DNA of 64,000 nucleotides from Bdellovibrio bacteriovorus (lineage in GTDB: Bacteria; Bdellovibrionota; Bdellovibrionia; Bdellovibrionales; Bdellovibrionaceae). Of the stretch, positions 9,162-18,271 are shown one piece after another (the stretch's first letter is position 1; each line of letters opens with the position of its first letter). The translations under genes were made by a program, and so were the position numbers. The stretch is from NCBI RefSeq assembly GCF_025558485.1, contig NZ_CP102930.1:434001-498000 (forward strand). Direction: 5' to 3'. Below the pieces are notes generated by a model, which saw nothing but the letters and a program-made list of their open reading frames with translations, was not told where the DNA came from and did no database searches.

Positions 9162-10382
9162 TTACTTAACTACAATTTTAACGAACTTCTTTTTACCGGC
9201 TTTAACTACAAAGCTTTTGCCAGTAATCAGATCCATTTTCAAACGCGGATCAGAAACCTTTTCCCCGTCGATCTGCACGCCACCACCCTGAATCAGACGA
9301 CCGGCTTCACTGTTGGAAGCCGCCAAGCCCGCCTTCACCATCAACGCGGCAAAGCCCACTTGCGCTTCTGCCGGAGCTTCAAAGTCAGGAACTTCATCCG
9401 GCAGGCCTTTTTCCACGAAGATACGGTTGAACTCGTCTTCCGCAGCTTGTGCTTCTGCCAAAGAATGGAAGCGTTTAATAAGGAACTTCGCCAGTTCCAC
9501 TTTCACTGTTCTTGGATGTTTGCGGCCTTCAGCGACATCTGCTTTCAATTGCGCCAGCTGAGTACCCGTGATGTCCGTCAGAAGTTCATACCAACGGAAC
9601 ATCAGTTCATCAGAAACCCGCATGGTTTTACCGAACATGTCTTTAGGTGTATCAACAACAGAGATATAATTATCCAACGACTTGGACATCTTATTCACGC
9701 CATCAATACCTTCCAAAATTGGCATCGTCAGCACACACTGAGGTTCCTGACCGTAAGAGCCCTGCATCGCACGACCGACAAGAAGATTGAACTTCTGATC
9801 TGTCCCGCCCAGCTCCACGTCAGTTTTCAAAGCCACGGAATCGTAACCTTGTGTCAGTGGATAGATAAATTCATGAATCCCAATCGGAGTCCCGGACTTG
9901 TAACGCTTGGTGAAGTCCTCGCGCTCTAACATCTGCGCCACGGTGTACTTGGAGGTCATGGTGATGAACTCTGCCGGATTCATTTTCATAATCCAGGACG
10001 AGTTGTAAACGATCTCGGTTTTTTCCGGGTCCAGAATCTTAAAGATCTGTTTTGCGTACGTCAGACCATTCTGTTCGATTTCTGCACGAGTCAGCATCGG
10101 ACGAGTCGTGTTTTTTCCTGAAGGGTCCCCAATCATCGCGGTGAAGTCCCCGATCAGGAAGGACACTTTGTGCCCCAAATCCTGGAAGGTTTTCAGCTTG
10201 TTGATGACCACTGTGTGACCGATATGAATGTCAGGACGAGTGGGGTCAGCACCCAGTTTGATATTCAATGGCTTGTTCGTCTCTTTGGAACGCTTTAGTT
10301 TTTTAAGCATGTCCTCGTCACTGATAAATTCAGCAACACCGAACTTGATTCTTTCCAACTGCTCTTTAGGATCTAAAAACAT
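9162..10382 (-). CDS. tyrS: Tyrosyl-tRNA synthetase
   Basis: A class I aminoacyl-tRNA synthetase of 406 residues that charges tRNA-Tyr. The HIGH motif (DIHIGHTVV, about residue 52) and KMSKS motif ([11 protein letters not shown], about residue 233) are intact. The active-site stretch [14 protein letters not shown] is typical of the TyrZ-like branch. The C-terminal 65 residues are an S4 RNA-binding domain ([16 protein letters not shown]). It lies downstream of rny on the same strand, separated by a short duplicated spacer (10401-10505). Confidence 0.96.
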   Translation of the reverse strand: MFLDPKEQLERIKFGVAEFISDEDMLKKLKRSKETNKPLNIKLGADPTRPDIHIGHTVVINKLKTFQDLGHKVSFLIGDFTAMIGDPSGKNTTRPMLTRAEIEQNGLTYAKQIFKILDPEKTEIVYNSSWIMKMNPAEFITMTSKYTVAQMLEREDFTKRYKSGTPIGIHEFIYPLTQGYDSVALKTDVELGGTDQKFNLLVGRAMQGSYGQEPQCVLTMPILEGIDGVNKMSKSLDNYISVVDTPKDMFGKTMRVSDELMFRWYELLTDITGTQLAQLKADVAEGRKHPRTVKVELAKFLIKRFHSLAEAQAAEDEFNRIFVEKGLPDEVPDFEAPAEAQVGFAALMVKAGLAASNSEAGRLIQGGGVQIDGEKVSDPRLKMDLITGKSFVVKAGKKKFVKIVVK

Positions 10383-10400
10383 TACCTAACTCCATTAGTC

Positions 10401-10505
10401 CAGTCCAGCCTGCGCGCTTGCCAGCGCTACGGCATCCTCGCCCCGTGGGCGGTCTCAGTCCAGCCTGCGCGCTTGCCAGCGCTACGGCATCCTCGCCGTG
10501 GGCGG
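10401..10505. repeat. Direct repeat of about 50 bp between rny and tyrS
   Basis: Two copies, starting at 10401 and 10456, of a GC-rich block beginning CAGTCCAGCCTGCGCGCTTG. They differ by two extra C before GTGGGCGG in the first copy. The repeats fill the gap between the rny stop and the tyrS start. They look like a local duplication of a dispersed intergenic element. Confidence 0.85.
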
Positions 10506-10507
10506 GA

Positions 10508-12073
10508 CTACCTCGCGTGTTCGACGGAACGGGTTTCGCGGACGACGGTGACTTTGACTTGTCCTGCTTGCGGAACTTCGCGTTCGATCTTACGAGCGAT
10601 ATCGCGAGACAGCATCACAGCATGATCGTCAGTCACTTTCGCGGATTCAACCAGAACACGGATGTCTTTACCTGCTTGCAGCGCCAGTGTTTTCAAGACG
10701 CCGTCGAAGCTGTTACCGATACTTTCAAGGTCTTCCAAACGGTGAATGAAGGAATCCATCTGCGGACGACGCGCGCCCGGACGGGAAACTGAAAGTGTGT
10801 AAGCTGCATGAACAATCCAAGCCAGAATTGAATGTGGCTTTTCCTCTTCGTTGTGCGCACGAATTGCGTGACACACGTCTTCAGATTCATTGTATTTCTT
10901 CGCGGCTTCCGCCCCCACAAAGGCGTAGCTGCCCTCGATAGTGTGGTCGATGGCTTTACCGATGTTGTGCAAAAGACCTGCTCTGCGTGCCAGTTTCACA
11001 CTGACACCCAGTTCGGCGGCCAAAAGACCGGCAATGGTCGCAACTTCCAAAGACTGATTCAAGGCGTTTTGACCTTGATAAGAACGGTACTTCAAACCAC
11101 CGATGATTTTAATCAGTTCGGGGTGCATGTTTGGAATACCCAGTTCCATCACATGACGTTCGCCTTCTTCTTTGATGGATTTCATCAGTTCGTTACGCTG
11201 CTTTTCAGCGACTTCTTCAATGCGCGCCGGGTGCACACGGCCGTCTTCCATCAATTTTTCAATTGTACGACGAGCCAGTTCACGACGAACCGGATCGAAG
11301 CCGGAAATAACCACAGCCTCCGGAGTGTCATCCACGATCAAGTCCACACCACAGTGAGCTTCCAATGTACGGATGTTACGCCCCTCACGACCGATGATTT
11401 TACCTTTCATCTCGTCATTTGGCAGAGCCAGAACACTGACTGTTCTTTCAGAAGTGTATTCAGATGCAAAACGCGATAACGCGGTTGCCAGAATACGCTT
11501 GGCTTTAACGTCAGATTCCTTTTGGGCTTCCGCCTCGATCTGCGCAATTTTCTTCGCAGCTTCCTGCTTGGCTTCATCTTCCAGGGCTGTCAGCAACTGG
11601 CGACGAGCTTCGTCCTGGCTCATGGCCGCAACGGATTCCAGCTTGTTTTTCAATTCAACAGCGTGCTGTTCGCCTTTTTTCTCCAGATCCTTGATACGGT
11701 TTTCAGAGATCGCCACTTTTTCCTCGCGATCCTTCAAAGAATTCAGGTATCTTTCGTTTTCTTCCATTTTTTGTTTGAACTGATCCTCGATCTCTTTCAA
11801 ACGACGGTCCAACTGGGACTCTTTGTTTTTCAAAGTGGATTTTTGCTTGTGAATGTCCTGCTCGACATTCTTGCGGGCGCGGGTTTCAAAGTCTTTGGCT
11901 TTGTTTTCGGAATCTTTTTTAATTTTGGCAGCCTCAGAATTGGCCTTGTTAACAATACGCTCAGCCTCAAAACGTGCTGATTTCTTTTTGTTGTTATCCT
12001 GCAAGCGCTTGATAACGAAAACAACGACTCCACCAATGAACAGGCCGATAATGGCGCTGATTACGATCTCCAT
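10508..12073 (-). CDS. rny: RNase Y homologue with a degenerate HD active site
   Basis: A protein of 521 residues, the length of RNase Y, the membrane-anchored endonuclease that starts mRNA decay in many bacteria. Architecture is complete: an N-terminal membrane helix (4-21), a long coiled coil (30-200), a KH domain (GKIIGREGRNIRTLE, 224-238) and an HD-fold domain (about 330-430), then the conserved C-terminus ending VRETRSVEHA. The metal-binding residues of the HD domain have changed. The usual HS after QNVLK is Q340-S, the HD pair is H369-N370, the HHGD motif reads AHNEE (406-410), and the Asp of AADALS is Y425. The protein is probably not a metal-dependent nuclease, though its scaffold and KH domain are kept. 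It lies in one operon with zapA and the 5-formyl-THF cyclo-ligase gene. Confidence 0.93.
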   Translation of the reverse strand: MEIVISAIIGLFIGGVVVFVIKRLQDNNKKKSARFEAERIVNKANSEAAKIKKDSENKAKDFETRARKNVEQDIHKQKSTLKNKESQLDRRLKEIEDQFKQKMEENERYLNSLKDREEKVAISENRIKDLEKKGEQHAVELKNKLESVAAMSQDEARRQLLTALEDEAKQEAAKKIAQIEAEAQKESDVKAKRILATALSRFASEYTSERTVSVLALPNDEMKGKIIGREGRNIRTLEAHCGVDLIVDDTPEAVVISGFDPVRRELARRTIEKLMEDGRVHPARIEEVAEKQRNELMKSIKEEGERHVMELGIPNMHPELIKIIGGLKYRSYQGQNALNQSLEVATIAGLLAAELGVSVKLARRAGLLHNIGKAIDHTIEGSYAFVGAEAAKKYNESEDVCHAIRAHNEEEKPHSILAWIVHAAYTLSVSRPGARRPQMDSFIHRLEDLESIGNSFDGVLKTLALQAGKDIRVLVESAKVTDDHAVMLSRDIARKIEREVPQAGQVKVTVVRETRSVEHAR

Positions 12074-12080
12074 GATTCAT

Positions 12081-12644
12081 TCACTCCTGATACTTCTTGC
12101 AATCGACCCAGCCTGATTCTGTGAGAAGGTAATCCATCACCACATCATGAGGCTCGGTAGGAAGCGGATCTGCTGCGATCTGAAAATCAAAACAAATTCC
12201 AACCTTGATCCCCTGGTAGTCCTGCAGGGTCTTGTCATAAAACCCCTTACCTTTACCCAGGCGATTGCCATTCTTATTAAAAACCAAACCGGGAATAAGC
12301 AGCCCCGAAATCTCGGACAGGAATCTTTGTGCAGAGCCGGGCTGAGGTTCCCAGACTCCATAGGGTCCCAGAACGAAAGCCCGGGTCTCAAAGAATTCCA
12401 AATGCCCCTCGACCATTTTCGGAAAGGCCCATCGCAAGTGCGGAATGTGAATCACTTCCTCGACCTGCGCCTCTTCCGGCAATGCCCGATAGGCTCCCCA
12501 AACACCCGCCTGCGATTTTAAAAAATCCCGCAGGTGAGCATCGAGCTGCTTTTGATGTTGAACAAGACCTTGCGCAAACTCTTGAGCGCAAAGAGATTTA
12601 AAGAAGGACCGACAGTCCTTTTTAGAGCTCCAGGAAACAGACAT
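12081..12644 (-). CDS. fau: 5-formyltetrahydrofolate cyclo-ligase
   Basis: A protein of 187 residues that recycles 5-formyl-THF to 5,10-methenyl-THF using ATP. The family motif is visible as NRLGKGKGFYDKTL, followed by VGICFDFQI and the C-terminal DPLPTEPHDVVMD. I chose the ATG at 12644 because GGAG sits 5 nt upstream; a GTG at 12650 overlaps that site. Only a few bases separate it from rny, and 26 bp from zapA upstream. The zapA-fau order is common in proteobacteria, but no 6S RNA fits in the gap here. Confidence 0.9.
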   Translation of the reverse strand: MSVSWSSKKDCRSFFKSLCAQEFAQGLVQHQKQLDAHLRDFLKSQAGVWGAYRALPEEAQVEEVIHIPHLRWAFPKMVEGHLEFFETRAFVLGPYGVWEPQPGSAQRFLSEISGLLIPGLVFNKNGNRLGKGKGFYDKTLQDYQGIKVGICFDFQIAADPLPTEPHDVVMDYLLTESGWVDCKKYQE

Positions 12645-12670
12645 GGACACTCCAAGAAATCAAAACAAAG

Positions 12671-12979
12671 TCAGTTGTTCAAAACCTTGTTGTTCTTGGA
12701 ATTTTCTAGATCCATTGAAAGCTGCAAAGCTCTTTCCTCAAGTTTTTCCAACTCGCGGTGGGCTTTACGTTTCAATAGAATAAGTTCTTCGGCAAGATTC
12801 ATCGCCGTGAGTACGGCCGCATTCTGGAAAGAGCCATTCTTTGTGATGGACATGGCTTGATTCATTCTGTTGTTTACAAATTCAACGAGCTCCTCAACAG
12901 TCGCATCGTCGTGAGAGGTTTTTAATTTGTAAGGGACACCCGCAATTAGGAAATTGTAGGTTTTTTTCTCAGATGTCAC
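12671..12979 (-). CDS. zapA: Cell division protein ZapA
   Basis: A small protein of 102 residues that bundles FtsZ filaments at the division site. Its N-terminal domain (KKTYNFLIAGVPYKLKT, then EELVEFVNNRMNQ) and a C-terminal coiled coil (about 55-100) fit ZapA. The chosen start is the GTG at 12979, which has GAGG 5 nt upstream; a GTG at 12985 is open but overlaps the GAGG. It is the first gene of the zapA-fau-rny operon. Confidence 0.88.
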   Translation of the reverse strand: MTSEKKTYNFLIAGVPYKLKTSHDDATVEELVEFVNNRMNQAMSITKNGSFQNAAVLTAMNLAEELILLKRKAHRELEKLEERALQLSMDLENSKNNKVLNN

Positions 12980-13114
12980 TAGCACCTCAACAGCTGCAGA
13001 ATCTATGGGGCCTAAACCGGCCAGTAAAAATGCCTAAACCTTTTAAAACTCTAGAAAAATTCCTAGATCAACACTCCAAAAAGTATATCTCTAAAAGGTC
13101 GATATTCAACAGAT

Positions 13115-13705
13115 TTATTTTTTAGAACAGGTGCATATAATGCCGAGATTCTTCTGATTTTCGCAGACGACGGACCTGTTGCCCGGACTGTCGTTCAGTT
13201 CATACTCCATGACATCCTTGAAGTTGCGCATATAGGCCGCAGAAACTCCATTAAGCTTCGTGTCATTATAAGAGTATTCATCTGTTTTGATCACAGAATT
13301 CAGCAGAAAGTTGTTGATGGTGTCTTGTTTGGGATTGATGCGCTGATTCTCAGTCAATTTGATATCCGTCACAACGCCCTTTTCATCGACCTGCTGCAAG
13401 ATCAGCTCGGTCTGGACCTTTTTTGCTCCGGAAAACTTGGTACGCAGAATCAGGTTCATCGCCTGTTTTTCTGCATCCAGATAGTGGATCTTTCTTTGAC
13501 GCAGCTGCGACTGAGACGTCACGAACTTTTCATCTGCGATGTCCTTCAGGCGGTTCAAATCCACCTTAAATGACAGTTTTTCATCTTGTAGTTCCGGGAA
13601 ACAGCGCATGAGGTTTTCATACGAAACAGAGATGGGCTTTACGCCTTGAGCCGCCACCGACAGCGGCCCCAACAATAAGATCAAACCAAATACGTTCTTG
13701 AGCAT
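13115..13705 (-). CDS. Secreted protein of unknown family
   Basis: A protein of 196 residues if it starts at the ATG at 13705, which gives a clean signal peptide (MLKNVFGLILLLGPLSVAAQ). The frame is open to 13807, but that extension would place a charged stretch before the signal peptide. The mature part is mixed alpha/beta and charged, with a CICTC-like end (IICTCSKK) and no motif I recognise. No strong Shine-Dalgarno precedes the start. It follows two other cell-envelope genes on the same strand and may be co-transcribed with the L,D-transpeptidase. Confidence 0.7.
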   Translation of the reverse strand: MLKNVFGLILLLGPLSVAAQGVKPISVSYENLMRCFPELQDEKLSFKVDLNRLKDIADEKFVTSQSQLRQRKIHYLDAEKQAMNLILRTKFSGAKKVQTELILQQVDEKGVVTDIKLTENQRINPKQDTINNFLLNSVIKTDEYSYNDTKLNGVSAAYMRNFKDVMEYELNDSPGNRSVVCENQKNLGIICTCSKK

Positions 13706-13769
13706 GTACTTAGGGTAGTGAAAAGCCTCTCTGGGTTCAATGAAAAACCAAGAAGGACCGGGTTCTGAT

Positions 13770-14618
13770 CTACATTCCGACTTGGACTGAGACGCCCGCT
13801 TTGGCATCTTTCCCCAACGCCTGCACCGTGTATGAACCCGGGAAGACCATCACATAAGATCCTGGTCTGGTCGGGGTCGCCACTAAATAACGATCATGAG
13901 TAATATCCATGGCAATTCCCGGAGCCGACACCCAGTTCTGGACAATTCTGCCATTCTTGTCATTACTGAAGTCAAAAAGTCCCGCAAGATCCGCCGGAGA
14001 GCTGGCATCACGAACCATGTTGCACAAATAATCCACTTCCAAAATTCTTTTTCTATCAGCATCAGGAAGCTGGGACTTGTCCCGCTCTGACAAACGCGTC
14101 GGACAACCTTCGTAAGACAAGCGCTGGATGGCATCTTTTTCCCACGCACCCGTCAGATAAAGATCACCAAAATTCCCCTTCTCCAAACGGAAGAAGGACT
14201 TTTTTCCATAGAAGAAGGACTCCAAAAATTTATCCTGCTCTGTTTTCGACTGCAGATTGCGATAAACAACCACACGCTCGCCTTTAATCGCCGGGATATC
14301 CAAACGCTCCAAATTCAAAACCGTGTTCTGTCCGGCCTGCACCCTGACCAGCCCCGGATAAAGAGTGTTTTCAAATCCAACCAGATATGTTCCCTCTGCC
14401 AGTTCCTGACGAGCATTCAGATCAAAGAACACAGGTTTGCTGCAAGACCCACTTTGCCCTTCCACACACTGCGCGACTTTCACTTTTTTGAAAACCTGCG
14501 AAGGAGCGGCCTGACCATTCACGGTCATAGAGCCCATACTTTGCGCCTGCGCCCAGGAGGCACTTACCAACATGGAGGCATAAACGGCATAAGTTCCGAA
14601 TCGTTTTAAAAGTTTCAT
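13770..14618 (-). CDS. Secreted protein of unknown family, coupled to an L,D-transpeptidase
   Basis: A protein of 282 residues with a signal peptide (MKLLKRFGTYAVYASMLVSA, cleavage near AQAQ). The middle part resembles a beta-sandwich (LAEGTYLVGFENTLYPGLV, then GERVVVYRN). Four Cys in two pairs could form periplasmic disulfides. The ATG shares one base with the stop of the upstream L,D-transpeptidase (TAATG), so the two are translationally coupled and probably act together in the envelope. The function is unknown. Confidence 0.78.
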   Translation of the reverse strand: MKLLKRFGTYAVYASMLVSASWAQAQSMGSMTVNGQAAPSQVFKKVKVAQCVEGQSGSCSKPVFFDLNARQELAEGTYLVGFENTLYPGLVRVQAGQNTVLNLERLDIPAIKGERVVVYRNLQSKTEQDKFLESFFYGKKSFFRLEKGNFGDLYLTGAWEKDAIQRLSYEGCPTRLSERDKSQLPDADRKRILEVDYLCNMVRDASSPADLAGLFDFSNDKNGRIVQNWVSAPGIAMDITHDRYLVATPTRPGSYVMVFPGSYTVQALGKDAKAGVSVQVGM

Positions 14619-16330
14619 TAGAACAACTCCCCGGAAGACTTCACTTTAATCATATTCACAATTCTTTTATCCTGACCGTACACATCCGGAAGGAAGCGCA
14701 GTTCGGCATCGTCCGTTCTGTCCACGGTATAATAAGTCAGAAACACCGGAACCGGAGTGATTAACGGAATGCGCATCTTCTGATATCGAGGGTCCGGACG
14801 ATCACCTTCATGAGAAGGAACCAAACCACTCATTTCATACTTCGTCCAACTGCCACCGGAAGGACTGATGGCTGTCGTATTTCCCGAAAGAATGTATTCG
14901 GCAAACTGGAAAGGGTCTTCCAAACGAACACAACCGGAACTCAACTGACGACTGGTATCATCGAAAAGATTTTTATTATCCGTATAGTGCAGATAAATAG
15001 AGTATTCATTTCTTAGCGGGAACTTCACCACGCCCAGGGCATTGTCTGTGCGCGCTTCCTGAACCAGAACATAGTTTCTGACAAAACGGTCCCAGTTGAT
15101 ATTGGCGCGTTCACTGGCAGACACGTCCACCAACGCCCCATTCACCCACTTGCGAACACTGAAGCCTTTCCTGGACAGATAATTCGGATCAGCCTTGATC
15201 ATCGGAATTTTGGTCGCGGCAATACTGTCCGGAACAACCCACTCAGGATTTAGCTCAACATAAGTCACACGGTCATTGTAAAGCATCGGCGTACGCCAGT
15301 GCTCGCGGCCGGAGATCGCACGGAATTTCATCACGCGCTTATAGTTGTCATAAAGACGGAACTCTGCCGCCGCAATATTCACATAAACATAACGGGTCGG
15401 CATTTCACTTGGCAGCCAGCGCAGTCGTTCCATATTGGCTTCGATCTGCATAATACGCTCGCTGACCGGCACATTCATAAAGCGCAGAACCTGAGGACCG
15501 ACAATCCCGTCACTGGTCAGGTTGCTGGATTCCTGGAATTTGCGAACAGCCGCATCCACTTCGCTGTCAAACACATTGCTTTCAAAATTATTCAAACGAT
15601 ACCCCAAAGACAGCAGACGCAAGCGCAACTGCACAACCTGAGGTCCTTTATAACCCAGCATAAATTTGCTGGATGGAGCTTTGATGTCAGCCCACTCTTT
15701 GGCATCTTCAATGCCGCGGAAATAGGCCAGAAGCTGCTTCAGATCCGCATAGTTCGCACCCCGCGGGGAAAACTTATCCAGCAGTGCACGCAGGTCTTCC
15801 GCAGATCTTGATTCCGCAGTATCCAACGTGTTCTTCAGAACATCGAAGTCCTTAAAGACCTTGCGATCAACTTTAATATCCGAATCCACCTGACGCGGGT
15901 CCAGACGACCATTCTGCAAGTGATCCACATAGCGCAGCAGCGCTTCAGTCATCATAAGTTCCAAAGTAATAGAGAAACTGGCCAGCTTAGGACTGGTGGA
16001 ATACCCTTCCAGGGTCGCATCCCAATAATCCGCGACATTCAATCCGTGCAGATGTGCCGTTTTCAAAACAGTCTTAAGCTTCGTCGCCATCGGTGTCAGC
16101 TTCCCGTCCGCCGTCACCCAAATCGGACGATAGCCACGAAGCTTATAAAGAGTCAGAAGCGGAGTTTGATGCAGAAAATAGTCGCCAATCTTAAATAACG
16201 GCGAAGGGCTTTGCCTGTTAAGCTGAGTTTCAATCTGCGCAGGTGTGGTCGCCCCTGCGCCGGACGACATCAGAATACTTAGACCACAACTAATATAGAT
16301 AGACTTCTTAACCCAACTTTTCATAGACAT
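14618..16330 (-). CDS. L,D-transpeptidase, YcbB-like
   Basis: A periplasmic enzyme of 570 residues that makes or exchanges 3-3 crosslinks in peptidoglycan, or attaches molecules to it. It has a signal peptide (SIYISCGLSILMSSGAGA), an alpha-helical N-terminal region (about 40-240), a PG_binding_1 domain (KGPQVVQLRLRLLSLGYRL, about 245-310) and a C-terminal YkuD domain. The catalytic motif is SSGCVRLEDP (Cys near residue 467) with its His in IYLHYTD. This order is that of E. coli YcbB/LdtD. The ATG at 16330 (MSMKSW) has GAGG 6 nt upstream. Bdellovibrio carries many such enzymes, used in remodelling prey and self walls. Confidence 0.9.
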   Translation of the reverse strand: MSMKSWVKKSIYISCGLSILMSSGAGATTPAQIETQLNRQSPSPLFKIGDYFLHQTPLLTLYKLRGYRPIWVTADGKLTPMATKLKTVLKTAHLHGLNVADYWDATLEGYSTSPKLASFSITLELMMTEALLRYVDHLQNGRLDPRQVDSDIKVDRKVFKDFDVLKNTLDTAESRSAEDLRALLDKFSPRGANYADLKQLLAYFRGIEDAKEWADIKAPSSKFMLGYKGPQVVQLRLRLLSLGYRLNNFESNVFDSEVDAAVRKFQESSNLTSDGIVGPQVLRFMNVPVSERIMQIEANMERLRWLPSEMPTRYVYVNIAAAEFRLYDNYKRVMKFRAISGREHWRTPMLYNDRVTYVELNPEWVVPDSIAATKIPMIKADPNYLSRKGFSVRKWVNGALVDVSASERANINWDRFVRNYVLVQEARTDNALGVVKFPLRNEYSIYLHYTDNKNLFDDTSRQLSSGCVRLEDPFQFAEYILSGNTTAISPSGGSWTKYEMSGLVPSHEGDRPDPRYQKMRIPLITPVPVFLTYYTVDRTDDAELRFLPDVYGQDKRIVNMIKVKSSGELF

Positions 16331-16452
16331 AGAAACCTCTTCAGGTTCCTTATATCCAAATAAAGTGCCACCCCTGCTGGCAGCCAAAAGGGTTTCGGGT
16401 AAACTTTTCTAGACAGGAGCCGCGAATTGTCAGCGAATCTCAAAATGAGACA

Positions 16453-16475
16453 GGGGCTTTTCAGCCCCCGTTTTT
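16453..16475. terminator. Hairpin between two minus-strand envelope genes
   Basis: A GGGGCT/AGCCCC stem with a short loop follows the gene ending at 16475 on the minus strand. The clear T run (16471-16475) lies on the plus strand, where no gene reads in, so its role as a terminator is uncertain. Confidence 0.4.
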
Positions 16476-18106
16476 CACATCAAAGAGTTCAGCAGGCGGA
16501 TAATATCCACATCCGGCGGCTGGGCAATACCGGCACCCGGCTTCGGACCGGTCAGCTCGTCCAAAGAGTAATCCATGCGCGAATCATAGCGACGTTCCCA
16601 CTGATAGCGCAGCCACTTTTCACGATCATACCAAAGGCGCTTATTTTCATCATCGCGGCAGGATGCCAGCTCCTGCGGGTTGCTTGCCCCCCAGCGCAGC
16701 TCGACACAATGATAAGGGTCAAAACTCATCGCAAACACACGCTGACGCCCCTCTTCCAGATTCAAGGTCACGGGTGAACCGCTGGAGTTCACATACGTAA
16801 ACTGACAGGCGGCGGCTTCGCGTTGATAAGTGGCCAGAAGATCCGCAGCCAGATTCGCACCCGAATACACGATCGCCGGATCACCCGCACGATGACGCTG
16901 CACCAGATTGCGGGACTGATTCAGAATATCCATGAAAGACACTTTCAGGCGCGCATCCCGACTTGGTGACGCGTAGTCCTCCCATTCCCCGACAGTTCCA
17001 TAAATATTTGTCGGCAGACGCTCGGGATGGGGCTTCATATCAACACCGGCTTTACGAGCTTGTTCCACCGCCACCACGCGGTCCTTCAAGTTCACGCAAA
17101 TATCCGCCAGCACCTGCTGCATATCCTTGATAGGATCAATACGCAGTTCCCCGCTGGCCATCATAATACGCAGATAATCATAGTACGGAAAGGCCACCCC
17201 ACGGAACAGGAACTTCCCCTTGTTCCAGACGCCTTCAGGGTCCGGACTGTTACCATAGAACTGTTCCAGACTGTAAGCCGCCAGTTGATCATTGCGAGCC
17301 CCGATAATCTTACCGCCATAATAGTCCCCGGCCGAGTTTCGCTGCGCGCCCTGCAAGGACAAAGGACGGAAGTTTTTAAAGCCCGCCCCGTGTTGTGGAT
17401 GGCTTCGTGAAAACTTGGGCGTGTACATTCCTGAGGTCAGCGTGTTGTCCGGGTGAGAATCTATATAAAAAATCCGTCCGTCATCAGTGACTTTATAAAT
17501 AATCGCCACATGCCCGTTGGGATCATAGATCACTGTGCCCGGACGAATGGTTTCACGACTTAGCTTGACCGGATAAAAATCAGTGAAACGTCCGGTGTCT
17601 TCCTGACCGATCATGCGAAATGTTGCCGAATAAGTCATATCAATCAAAGTACTGTTCAGCAAACTGACGGCATTCGGGGAACTGGTGCGGGAAGGAATAA
17701 CATCATAACGGCCGGTGACGTAATTTCCCATCGTGGAATAACGCACATCCTTGTTGGTGTTTCCCGGACGCGCACTGACACTGCTGACGACGGACATGGG
17801 AAGACCGTTCTTCCAGGCAAAATACCCGCGCAGATAATATGGTAGATCAGCACAATCAGCAAAAAGTCTTAGGTTGGACGGGTCAGTTCCTGCATAGGGG
17901 TTTGCAGAGCTGCGCAGACAGGTGTCCACCTTATCACATTCACGACGCTCGACAGCTCCGCCGATTTGCGAGACAAACTCACCAAAGCGTTGTTCGTCAA
18001 CCGCAGTCCAGGATGGTTTTGTGATACGCCATCTTGAATTGCTTTGGGCTTCCGCGAAAGCCGGCAACAACAACAAGCCCAACATCAAAATCCTTTTCTT
18101 AGTCAT
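16475..18106 (-). CDS. Secreted protein with a probable papain/NlpC-like catalytic region
   Basis: A protein of 543 residues with a signal peptide (KRILMLGLLLLPAFAEAQS). Residues 84-100 (ADCADLPYYLRGYF) and 196-218 (NGHVAIIYKV, then FYIDSHPD) have the spacing and flavour of a papain-like or NlpC/P60 cysteine peptidase: C85, H199 and a polar third residue near D216. Such enzymes cut peptidoglycan stem peptides. The remaining 300 residues are alpha-helical and unknown. The call is by motif only. Its neighbours, two L,D-transpeptidases, fit a cell-wall role. Confidence 0.7.
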   Translation of the reverse strand: MTKKRILMLGLLLLPAFAEAQSNSRWRITKPSWTAVDEQRFGEFVSQIGGAVERRECDKVDTCLRSSANPYAGTDPSNLRLFADCADLPYYLRGYFAWKNGLPMSVVSSVSARPGNTNKDVRYSTMGNYVTGRYDVIPSRTSSPNAVSLLNSTLIDMTYSATFRMIGQEDTGRFTDFYPVKLSRETIRPGTVIYDPNGHVAIIYKVTDDGRIFYIDSHPDNTLTSGMYTPKFSRSHPQHGAGFKNFRPLSLQGAQRNSAGDYYGGKIIGARNDQLAAYSLEQFYGNSPDPEGVWNKGKFLFRGVAFPYYDYLRIMMASGELRIDPIKDMQQVLADICVNLKDRVVAVEQARKAGVDMKPHPERLPTNIYGTVGEWEDYASPSRDARLKVSFMDILNQSRNLVQRHRAGDPAIVYSGANLAADLLATYQREAAACQFTYVNSSGSPVTLNLEEGRQRVFAMSFDPYHCVELRWGASNPQELASCRDDENKRLWYDREKWLRYQWERRYDSRMDYSLDELTGPKPGAGIAQPPDVDIIRLLNSLM

Positions 18107-18219
18107 GTAACCTCCATGTGCCCCTTATGGGCGCTTTGACCATTTGTTCGACGGGCTGAAAACAGTCCTATCAAAAATACCGCAGCAAGAACACCTGTCA
18201 CGCTTCTTGCTGAGGGGTT

Positions 18220-18248
18220 TTGAGTCAATGACAGAAGTTTAATAGATA
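18220..18248 (+). promoter_or_regulatory. Sigma-70-type promoter of the SH3/YkuD gene
   Basis: TTGAGT (18220-18225) and TAGATA (18243-18248) are 17 bp apart and lie 24 bp before the ATG at 18272. A strong CGGAGGA ribosome binding site lies between. Confidence 0.55.
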
Positions 18249-18271
18249 TTGAAAATATCGGAGGACGTTTC

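Noticed and set aside
12645..12670. 6S RNA between zapA and fau
   Set aside because: The gene order is the one where 6S RNA is often found, but the gap is only 26 bp.
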